Positions 1 to 6,748 of a DNA stretch of 29,296 nt are shown here, in pieces. Source of the stretch: Sandaracinaceae bacterium (GTDB lineage Bacteria > Myxococcota_A > Polyangia > Polyangiales > Houyiibacteriaceae); assembly GCA_012514415.1 (NCBI GenBank), contig JAAZAH010000366.1, forward strand, positions 1-29,296, written 5' to 3'. The notes beneath the pieces were generated by a model. The model did no database searches, had not been told where the DNA came from, and was given only the letters and a program-made list of their open reading frames with translations. Each line of letters begins with the position of its first letter. The stretch's first letter is position 1. The position numbers and the translations under genes are program-made.

Positions 1-80
1 GATGCCCTCTAGATCGCCAAACCTAACCAATCGAGCCTTGCCCCGTGGGTAAAGGCCATTAAACAAACCGGAGGAACTGG

Positions 81-920
81 GTGAAAATCCTCGTCCCGAT
101 CAAGCGTGTTGCCGATCCCGACAACGCCAACAAGGTCAAGCTCAACGGCGACGCCACCGAGGTGACGTCCGAGGGGCTCGAATGGAAACTCAACCCCTTC
201 GACGAGTGGAGCCTCGAGGCTGCGCTTCGCCTCACGGAGGACGGCAAGTCCAAGGCCCGTAAGGGTGAGGTCGTGCTCGTCACCATCGGCCCGAAGGACG
301 CCGTTGCGCAGATCCGCCAGGGTCTCGCGATGGGCGCCGAGCGCGGCATCCTCATCGAGGGTGACGATAAAGCGCTCGATGCGAACGTCGTCGCGCACGC
401 CCTCAAGGCCGTCGTCGAAAAAGAACAGCCCGATCTCGTGATCCTCGGCAAACAGACCGCCGATGGCGACTCGAACCTTGTCGGCACCTACCTCGCCGAG
501 CTCCTCGGCTGGCCGGTCGCGAACTTCGCCACCTCGATCCGCACCAGCGATGACGGCAAGAACCTCACCGTCGTCCGCGAGTTCGATACCGGCGCTGCGA
601 CCATTGAGGTGCAGGGCCCCGCGGTCCTTACGACCTCAGACCGCATCCTTCAGCCGCAGTCGATCAAGAACGGCATCACCCCCGACGATTTCGCCTATCC
701 GGAGTCCGAGGGCGGCCGCTACGCCTCGCTGAAGGGCATCATGCAGGCCAAGAAGAAGCCGGTCGAGGAGACCACCCTCGATGCGCTTGGCGTCAGCGCC
801 GAGCCCCAGGTTTCGTACGTCCAATTCGCTCTCCCGCCCGCGCGCTCGGGTTCGACGACCTTCGTCGAGTCGGTGGACGAGCTCATCCAGAAGCTTCGTG
901 ACGAAGCCAAGGCCCTCTGA
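81..920 (+). CDS. etfB: Electron transfer flavoprotein, beta subunit
   Basis: Small subunit of the soluble ETF heterodimer, which takes electrons from acyl-CoA and related dehydrogenases and passes them to ETF-quinone oxidoreductase. The 279-residue product opens with MKILVPIKRV and carries the family's mid-protein TADGDSNLVG segment of the AMP-binding region. Length is slightly above the usual 250-265. The GTG start at 81 is chosen because GGAGGA lies just upstream (70-75) and no nearby ATG fits the family N-terminus. It is followed after 18 bases by etfA, so the two are one operon. The function is clear from family similarity. The partner dehydrogenases are not in this window, so the substrate pathway (fatty acid or amino acid oxidation) is inferred. 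Confidence 0.95.
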   Translation: MKILVPIKRVADPDNANKVKLNGDATEVTSEGLEWKLNPFDEWSLEAALRLTEDGKSKARKGEVVLVTIGPKDAVAQIRQGLAMGAERGILIEGDDKALDANVVAHALKAVVEKEQPDLVILGKQTADGDSNLVGTYLAELLGWPVANFATSIRTSDDGKNLTVVREFDTGAATIEVQGPAVLTTSDRILQPQSIKNGITPDDFAYPESEGGRYASLKGIMQAKKKPVEETTLDALGVSAEPQVSYVQFALPPARSGSTTFVESVDELIQKLRDEAKAL

Positions 921-938
921 TTAAGGAAGGAAAATACC

Positions 939-1913
939 ATGACTGATGTTTTGGTTGTCGCAGAGCTCCTCGAGGGCAAGGTCCGGAAGAACACCCTCTC
1001 GGCCATCACCGCGGCGAAGACCCTCGCAGGCGACGGCGCGATCGACATCCTCGCCATCGGCGAGGGCGCGGCGGGCGCCGCTTCGGAGCTTACGGGCTTC
1101 GGCGCGCGCAAGGTCATCACGGCGGAGATCGCCGGCGGCTATACGAGCGAGGACTATGCCCCGACCGTCGCCGCGGTCGCGAAGAACGGCGGCTATGGCG
1201 CCGTCATCGCCGCTGCGAGCGCGCTTGGCCAGGATCTCCTCCCCCGCGTCGCAGTTCGTCTCGGTGCGGGCTTTGCGCCCGATGTTTCGAAGATCGAGAT
1301 CGAGGGCGGCAAGGCGGTCTTCACTCGGCCGATGTACGCCGGCAACGTGATCGGTAAGCTCACCGTGAACACGCCGGTTGCCGTCGTCACCGTGCGTCAG
1401 ACCGAGTTCGAGCCGGCCGAAGCGAGCGGCGGCGCGAGCCCCGTCGAGGCCGCGAACGTCGAGAGCAGCGATCTCGCCGCGCGCGTCTCTTCGAAGGGCA
1501 TCGAGGTCGTCGCAAGCGAGCGCCCCGATCTCTCCGAGGCCGAGGTGGTCGTGGCGGGCGGTCGTTCGCTCAAGAGCAAGGAGAACTTCGAGAGCCTCCT
1601 TGAGCCCCTCGCCGACGCGCTCGGTGCGGGGATCGGCGCGAGCCGTGCGGCCTGCGATGCGGGCTATATCAGCGCCGAGGCGCAGATCGGTCAGACCGGT
1701 AAGGTCGTCGCTCCGAAGCTCTACTTCGCCATCGGCATCTCGGGTGCGATCCAGCACCTCGCCGGTATGAAGGGCAGCAAGACGATCGTTGCGATCAACA
1801 AGGATAAGGAAGCCCCGATCGCTCAGGTCGCGGATTACTTCCTCGCCGCCGATCTCTTCGACGTCGTTCCCGAGCTCACCGAGGCCGTGAAAAAGGTGAA
1901 GGCCGCCGGCTGA
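939..1913 (+). CDS. etfA: Electron transfer flavoprotein, alpha subunit
   Basis: Large ETF subunit (324 residues), which binds FAD at its C-terminal domain. The FAD signature is intact: LYFAIGISGAIQHLAGMKGS is followed by a IVAINKDKEAPI segment and the closing FDVVPEL. The upstream GQTGKVVAPKLY stretch also matches the family. The N-terminal half is the usual divergent adenine-hydrolase-like domain. The ATG start has AAGGAAGG about 8 bases upstream, and the gene follows etfB by 18 bases. Length is in the normal 310-330 range. Two hairpin terminators follow, so the operon probably ends here. Together with EtfB it would feed electrons to the quinone pool, consistent with the acyl-oxidising enzymes elsewhere in the window. 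Confidence 0.96.
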   Translation: MTDVLVVAELLEGKVRKNTLSAITAAKTLAGDGAIDILAIGEGAAGAASELTGFGARKVITAEIAGGYTSEDYAPTVAAVAKNGGYGAVIAAASALGQDLLPRVAVRLGAGFAPDVSKIEIEGGKAVFTRPMYAGNVIGKLTVNTPVAVVTVRQTEFEPAEASGGASPVEAANVESSDLAARVSSKGIEVVASERPDLSEAEVVVAGGRSLKSKENFESLLEPLADALGAGIGASRAACDAGYISAEAQIGQTGKVVAPKLYFAIGISGAIQHLAGMKGSKTIVAINKDKEAPIAQVADYFLAADLFDVVPELTEAVKKVKAAG

Positions 1914-1959
1914 GCAGCCTTCCATGCCGCCGCGCGATGAGCGGCAAATAGACCCAAAG

Positions 1960-1990
1960 GGCCGCGCTCGGATTGAAGCGCGGCCTTTTT
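1960..1990 (+). terminator. Rho-independent terminator after etfBA
   Basis: Perfect 9-bp stem GGCCGCGCT (1960-1968) and AGCGCGGCC (1977-1985), with an 8-base loop and a TTTTT tail. It lies 46 bases past the etfA stop on the same strand. The gene-free stretch 1914-2206 holds this and the next hairpin; I see nothing else in it. Confidence 0.85.
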
Positions 1991-2123
1991 CAATTGGACC
2001 TCCCCGTACGCTCCCTTCACGCTGGACTTTTGGGAGCGGAGGGCGCCGATGGACATCGCGCAGCTTGTGGTTCGGCCCTCCCGATCCGTCATGCCGACAC
2101 GGCGACCACCCAAGGCAAGGCAT

Positions 2124-2161
2124 AAAAAAGCCGCGGTCCCTCAAAGGTCGCGGCCTTTTTT
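2124..2161. terminator. Bidirectional terminator between etfA and tetR
   Basis: Stem GCCGCG (2130-2135) / CGCGGC (2149-2154), flanked by six A (2124-2129) on the left and six T (2156-2161) on the right, with further CCT/AGG pairing inside the loop. It therefore reads as a terminator on both strands. It can stop residual etfBA read-through and end the convergent tetR transcript, whose stop codon is 46 bases away. Confidence 0.82.
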
Positions 2162-2206
2162 CTCGAAGTGCGAGGAAACGACCGGGGCGCGCTCCCTCCC
2201 TCGAGC

Positions 2207-2905
2207 TCAACCCGCCGAGCCGAGCGCTGATTCGATGTCGAGATCCCGGCGAATGATGCCCTCGAGCATCATCTGCACCACCACGCGAACCACGGTCGCA
2301 TCATCCGCATCGATCGCGCCGTTGAGGCGGCTCAGCGTCAGCTGCTCGGCTGCACCGATCACAAAGAGCACACCGACCCGATGGTCGCCGACGCGGACGA
2401 GCCCGCCTTCAACGGCATAGCGGCTCAGACGCATCGCGGACTCCTCGATCTCGCTCGCAAGGCGATGGATGGCGCCGCGAGAAGGCGATTGGGGAGCGCG
2501 CTTTTCTTGGAGATAAAGGCGAAGGGCCTTCGGGCGCTGCGCCGAGAGGATGCCAAACGTGAGGCTGAGCTCGGAATAGGCTGCAGCGAGCGCCTCGGGA
2601 GTATTGGCGGCGCGGAGCTTCTCTTCGCAGCGGTGAAAGGCGAGGCGGAGCTCTTGCGCAAGTGGCGCGATGATCAGCTCGACGAGCGAGGCCTTATCGT
2701 CGAAATAGCGGTAGAAGTTGCCCTTCGCCATCGACGCGTTTTTCGCGATGTCGTCGATGGAAGTTTGTTCGATACCGAACTCGAGAAACAGATCGAGCCC
2801 CGCGTTGATAAGGGCGGCGCTGCGCTCACGACGATTGCGATCGCGTTTCCCCCCTTCGGGACCCGGTCGCTCTTTTGGAATCTTGGTCCTCAGAAGCCCA
2901 CTCAT
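2207..2905 (-). CDS. TetR/AcrR-family transcriptional regulator
   Basis: DNA-binding repressor with an N-terminal TetR helix-turn-helix. The pattern FGIEQTSIDDIAKNASMAKG followed by NFYRYFDDKASL is the family signature: an HTH with the closing F/Y-x-Y-F and K-x-x-L. The remainder is a helical ligand-binding domain with no recognisable ligand class. The ATG at 2905 gives 232 residues; an in-frame GTG at 2926 would add seven. The leader before the HTH is long and basic (KRDRNRRERS). Neither start has a strong ribosome site. It is divergent from the hydroxylase-family gene, with a palindrome in the 80-base gap. Autoregulation and control of that neighbour are the natural inference. The ligand is unknown but may be a lipid. 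Confidence 0.9.
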   Translation of the reverse strand: MSGLLRTKIPKERPGPEGGKRDRNRRERSAALINAGLDLFLEFGIEQTSIDDIAKNASMAKGNFYRYFDDKASLVELIIAPLAQELRLAFHRCEEKLRAANTPEALAAAYSELSLTFGILSAQRPKALRLYLQEKRAPQSPSRGAIHRLASEIEESAMRLSRYAVEGGLVRVGDHRVGVLFVIGAAEQLTLSRLNGAIDADDATVVRVVVQMMLEGIIRRDLDIESALGSAG

Positions 2906-2961
2906 GCGCCCTACTTTGGACGCCACACCAGTCTTGTCAAATATTCCTCTTGATCAAAACG

Positions 2962-2975
2962 TGACTTTTGAGTCA
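2962..2975. promoter_or_regulatory. Palindrome between tetR and the hydroxylase gene, candidate operator
   Basis: TGACT-TTTG-AGTCA has perfect 5-bp arms and lies 11 bases before the hydroxylase ATG. A second inverted pair, TCAAAA (2954-2959) and TTTTGA (2966-2971), overlaps it, and TTGATCAA (2950-2957) is itself palindromic. Position and symmetry suit a TetR-family operator. This is inference from sequence only. Confidence 0.4.
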
Positions 2976-2985
2976 TGATATCACC

Positions 2986-3582
2986 ATGATCATTGGATTC
3001 ATCGCAGGCCTCGTTGCCGAAAATGCTGGAGAGTGGGTCGCTCATCGCTACCTTCTCCATGAACAAGGGATGAAAAAGGGGTCCTTCTGGTCCTTCCATT
3101 TTCATGAACACCACCGCGCGAGCCGACTCTCGGAATTTCGCGATCCTCACTATGAACGGCCGCTCTTCTCCGGCCTCCACGCACAGAGCAAGGAAGCGCT
3201 CGCCCTCGCGGCGGTCGCCCTCCCCTTCATTCCGCTTCTCCGCGTCGCGCCAGGCTTGTCGCTGGGCGTACTCACGGGGATCGCGAACTACTATCGCGTC
3301 CATAAAAAATCCCATCAAGATCCCGAATGGGCGAAGCACCATCTTCCCTGGCATTACGACCACCATATGGGACCGAACCAGCACGCCAATTGGTGTGTGA
3401 CCTGGCCGCTCTTCGACCATGTCATGGGCACCCGCGAGTATTACCTCGGCACCGAACGCGAGAAGAAAGATCGCGCGAGAAGAGAAGAGATCGCCCAAAA
3501 GCGCGCACAGCGAGCGGCCGAGGCAGCCCAGAGTGCTCGGGCGGGAGAGCCCGATCTCACCAAGACGCCGACCACGGCATAA
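2986..3582 (+). CDS. Fatty acid hydroxylase / sterol desaturase superfamily protein
   Basis: Small (198-residue) integral membrane di-iron protein candidate. It has the superfamily's histidine clusters in order: HRYLLH near residue 20, HFHEHH near 38, then HKKSH and HHLPWHYDHHMG with a later NQHANW in the second half. These ligate the di-iron centre in known members, which hydroxylate or desaturate lipid chains in the membrane. Hydrophobic segments lie at the N-terminus and between the two His clusters. The C-terminal 45 residues are charged and Ala/Arg rich. The ATG at 2986 is chosen over an in-frame TTG at 2968, which lies inside the palindrome. No Shine-Dalgarno is evident for either. The substrate cannot be read from sequence. 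It is divergent from, and probably controlled by, the TetR neighbour. Confidence 0.8.
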   Translation: MIIGFIAGLVAENAGEWVAHRYLLHEQGMKKGSFWSFHFHEHHRASRLSEFRDPHYERPLFSGLHAQSKEALALAAVALPFIPLLRVAPGLSLGVLTGIANYYRVHKKSHQDPEWAKHHLPWHYDHHMGPNQHANWCVTWPLFDHVMGTREYYLGTEREKKDRARREEIAQKRAQRAAEAAQSARAGEPDLTKTPTTA

Positions 3583-3679
3583 GGGCCCGCGAGCGTGGTC
3601 GGTGGAAGCCTTCCCGCCGGCCGCGCCCTCTGGAAGGTTCATATCGCTCCTTAAGCGCTTCCTGGGCTAGAATGCTTCG

Positions 3680-5011
3680 ATGAAGATCGTTGTGATCGGA
3701 CTCGGAGACCTTGGGAGACATCTCCTTTCGGCACTCGACGAAGAGGGACACGAGCTTGTCGCCATCGATCGCGATCCGGCCAATACGGCCGCTGCCGAAG
3801 ATGAATTCGATGTGAGGGCGATCTCGGGCTATGGTGCGGGGCTTTGGACGCTCGAGGCCGCAGGGGCCGAGGAGGCCGATCTCGTGATCGCGGTCTCCGA
3901 TGATGATGAGGTGAACCTGATCGCCGCCCTCGCCGCAAAAGAATTCGGCGCCAAGCGTGCGATCGCGCGCGTTCAAGGGCGCGAGTGGGCGCAGTGGACC
4001 GAAGACATCCGACAGGACTTCCTCGGGGTCGATCTCGTCATCAATCCGCCCGCGCTGGTTGCAAGGGAGCTTGCACGAATCGCCCGCGCACATGGGGCCA
4101 CTCAATCGATCGTTTTTGCCCGGGGGGAGCTCGAGCTCGTCCAGCTCAAACTCGATGGGCTGACTCGGGAAACGCCCCTCTCTGAGCTCCCGCTGCTGCC
4201 GTCGATCCAAACGGTCGGCATCCTGAGGGGTGATCGCATCCAGTCGGCAGGCGCGCACTCGACCCTCCTCGAGGGCGATCGCCTTTACCTTTTTGGCGCG
4301 CGGCGCGATATCGAGAGAAGCGAGGCCAAGCTTGGGCTCGAGCATCCGGCAAAGCGCGTCATCCTCTTGGGCGGCGATCTCATCGGCGTGAAACTCGCCC
4401 GCCTTCTTCGCCGCAAAAGTGTCGAGGTTCTTATCGTCGAAAAAGATCGGACACGCGCCGAAGAACTCGCCGCCGAGCTCATCGGCGTCGACGTCCTTCA
4501 CGGTGACGCGACCTCGAGCGCGCTCTACGAAAGCGAGGATCTCGATCGCTTTGATCTCTTCATCTCGACCAGTCGCAGCGATGAAGTGAATCTTGTCGCA
4601 TGCCTTCTTGCAAAGAGGGCGGGTGTCCCGCGCGCGGCGAGCATGGTGCAGCGCGCCGAGTACGCTCCAATCTATCGTGAGCTCGGGGTTGATATCGTCG
4701 TCGCCCAGACGCTCATTGCGGCCGATGAGATCCTCCGAAGTACGCGCGGGAGCGAAACCGTGCGGATCGAAAGCCTCGATGATGAGCAGAGCGAAATCAT
4801 CGAATATCAGGTCAGGCTCGGCGCCCCGATCGTCGGCATGAGTCTCTCCGAGGTGCGTTTTCCAAAGGGCGTACTCGCGCTCGCGCTTCTCCGCGGTGCG
4901 GCCTATCACCTGGCTTCGGAGGCACCGAGGATCCGCCCGGGGGATCGTCTCCTCATCTTCTCTCCGCACGGCGCGAAGGATGCGCTGTCGAGGCTTTTTC
5001 GCGCGGGATGA
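3680..5011 (+). CDS. trkA: Trk potassium uptake NAD-binding protein TrkA
   Basis: Cytosolic gating subunit of the Trk potassium transporter (443 residues, normal length). It has two tandem RCK modules. The first Rossmann fold starts at residue 1 with VVIGLGDLGRHLL (GxGxxG) and an acidic end of strand 2 (AIDRDP). The second starts near residue 227 with ILLGGDLIGVKLA and IVEKDR. Each is followed by a TrkA_C domain, near 140-220 and 370-440. NAD(H) or ATP binding to these modules controls the TrkH pore in characterised systems. The first module keeps the canonical glycines; the second has GGDLIG, a mild variant. trkH follows on the same strand after 165 bases, so the two form a functional pair. 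Confidence 0.93.
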   Translation: MKIVVIGLGDLGRHLLSALDEEGHELVAIDRDPANTAAAEDEFDVRAISGYGAGLWTLEAAGAEEADLVIAVSDDDEVNLIAALAAKEFGAKRAIARVQGREWAQWTEDIRQDFLGVDLVINPPALVARELARIARAHGATQSIVFARGELELVQLKLDGLTRETPLSELPLLPSIQTVGILRGDRIQSAGAHSTLLEGDRLYLFGARRDIERSEAKLGLEHPAKRVILLGGDLIGVKLARLLRRKSVEVLIVEKDRTRAEELAAELIGVDVLHGDATSSALYESEDLDRFDLFISTSRSDEVNLVACLLAKRAGVPRAASMVQRAEYAPIYRELGVDIVVAQTLIAADEILRSTRGSETVRIESLDDEQSEIIEYQVRLGAPIVGMSLSEVRFPKGVLALALLRGAAYHLASEAPRIRPGDRLLIFSPHGAKDALSRLFRAG

Positions 5012-5176
5012 GCGCGGGATGAGAGTGGGAATCGGAACAAGCGGCGCACGATCAAGCGAGGGACGCTCGAGCGGGCAAGCGTCCGATCGGCCGCCATCGT
5101 ACTTTGAGGGGCATTAAAACCACATCCATGGGACGATGCGGGCAGAGCACCCGCCACACGCGAGTGGAGCAAGGCT

Positions 5177-6727
5177 TTGAAGAGCGCGCGCATACGGAGG
5201 ATACGACCCCTTCGCCCGATCCGACGAAGAAGGCGGCGGCGTGATCGAAAGGACTATCGCCCGATCGCGAGACCGCTCGGCGCCGGGATGCTCGCCCTCT
5301 CGCTCACCTCGCTCCTCGCCGGACTCATCGGAGGCATCTGGGATCTCGTCGATCCGCTCATCGCCCGAGAGGAAGTTCGCGCCGAGCTCGCCCTCACCTT
5401 CACCGGTCTTGGCATCGCCGCGCTTGGCGCGCCGCTCTACCTCCTCGGCGCGCAAAATACGCGGCGGCTCATCGATCGACGGGAGGCAATCCTTACGGTG
5501 GTGATCCTTTGGCTCCTCGCCGGGCTGATCAGCGCGATTCCTTTACATTTTGGGCAAGGGCTTGCTTTTGAGGATGCGATCTTCGAAGCATTTAGCGGGC
5601 TTACGACGACCGGCGCGAGCGTGCTCCCCTCCATCGAGCGCGGCGTACCGCGCGCCATCATTCTTTATCGCGTCCTTCTCCAATGGCTCGGGGGGGTGGG
5701 CATCGTCGTCCTCTTCGCCGCGCTCTTTCCAAAGATCGGTGCCGCCGGAAAGCGGCTTTTTCGCGATGAAGCGCCGGCGCAGAGCGGCCGGCCGATGCGC
5801 CCAAGGATCCGCGAGTTGAGCCTCACCATCTGGGCCATCTATTCGGCGCTCACGCTCTTGCTCGTCGTTCTATTATTGCTTCTCGGCATGGGCCCATTCG
5901 ATGCGCTCTGCCACGCGATGGCGACGCTCGCGACGGGCGGATTTTCGACGCGGGATGCCGCGATCGCATCGTTTGAAAGTCCCGCCATCGAGCTCATCAT
6001 CGCCGCGTTCATGCTCATCGGCGCGATGAATTTCGGGCTCTATTTTGAAGCGTATCAGAGGCGCTCTCTTCGCCCGCTCGTCCGGAATATCGAAGTTCGC
6101 ACCTTTCTAGGCCTCACGCTCGCGGCTTGGCTCCTCATCTCTTGGATGAATCGGGGGATCCATCACGAGGCCCTCTCAGGCGTCCGCCACGCCTTCTTTC
6201 TTACGTCCGGCACCATCAGCTCGACCGGTTTCAACTCGGACGTCTCCCTCAGCTGGCCGGCCTCATCGCAGCTGCTTCTTTTGATCCTGATGTTCTTTGG
6301 AGGGTGCGCAGGCTCGACCTCGGGCGGACTCAAAATCGAGCGTGTCATCGTGCTTTATCAAGTCGCGATCACCCAGATCAAAAAGAGCTTCCGGCCGCAC
6401 GCCGTCGAAGCCATTCGCATCGGGCGGCGCGCGCTCGATCCCAACGCCGTCGCCTCCGTGATGGCCATCCTCATCCTGTATTTCTTCACGACCGCTCTCG
6501 GAACGCTCGCGATCACCTCGCTCGATCCCGTCGGCGTGGAGGCCGCCTTCGGCGTGACGCTTGGCGCCGTGACCAACGCGGGGCTGATGCCCTTTCACGA
6601 AGCGGGCCTAGGCTTTGCCGACTACTCGGCCGGATCCAAGCTTGTCCTCTCCGCCTTGATGCTCCTTGGGCGGCTCGAATTCTTGGCCATCCTCGCCCTT
6701 TTCGTACCGCGCTTTTGGTGGCGTTGA
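5177..6727 (+). CDS. trkH: Trk potassium uptake channel protein TrkH
   Basis: Potassium-translocating membrane subunit (516 residues with the TTG start used here). The four pore-loop repeats are visible: FSGLTTTGASVL, MATLATGGFSTRD, ISSTGFNSDVS and GAVTNAGLMPFH. Each keeps the selectivity-filter Gly in its repeat. Around ten hydrophobic segments surround them. A stop codon in frame at 5105 and the absence of ATG or GTG before residue 38 make TTG 5177 (with GCAAGG upstream) the likely start. An ATG at the GMLALS segment would be too short, because it would remove the beginning of the first helix. The start gives a strongly basic N-terminus with many Arg. It works with TrkA just upstream. Confidence 0.9.
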   Translation: MKSARIRRIRPLRPIRRRRRRRDRKDYRPIARPLGAGMLALSLTSLLAGLIGGIWDLVDPLIAREEVRAELALTFTGLGIAALGAPLYLLGAQNTRRLIDRREAILTVVILWLLAGLISAIPLHFGQGLAFEDAIFEAFSGLTTTGASVLPSIERGVPRAIILYRVLLQWLGGVGIVVLFAALFPKIGAAGKRLFRDEAPAQSGRPMRPRIRELSLTIWAIYSALTLLLVVLLLLLGMGPFDALCHAMATLATGGFSTRDAAIASFESPAIELIIAAFMLIGAMNFGLYFEAYQRRSLRPLVRNIEVRTFLGLTLAAWLLISWMNRGIHHEALSGVRHAFFLTSGTISSTGFNSDVSLSWPASSQLLLLILMFFGGCAGSTSGGLKIERVIVLYQVAITQIKKSFRPHAVEAIRIGRRALDPNAVASVMAILILYFFTTALGTLAITSLDPVGVEAAFGVTLGAVTNAGLMPFHEAGLGFADYSAGSKLVLSALMLLGRLEFLAILALFVPRFWWR

Positions 6728-6748
6728 CGTCGTCAGCGCGCGAGCGGC

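Noticed and set aside
921..2210. Long open frame of 429 codons on the minus strand, antisense to etfA
   Set aside because: It is the mirror of a clearly coding, GC-rich gene, has low-complexity Arg/Asp/Gly composition and no recognisable motif. Similar antisense frames occur over trkA, dnaK and the E2 gene.
2911..2940. TTGACA at 2940-2935 on the minus strand as the tetR -35 box
   Set aside because: No acceptable -10 box occurs at 16-18 bases, so a sigma-70 promoter is not supported there.
6728..6748. Search for a terminator between trkH and the convergent fusion gene
   Set aside because: Only 21 bases separate the stops and no hairpin with a T-run is visible.
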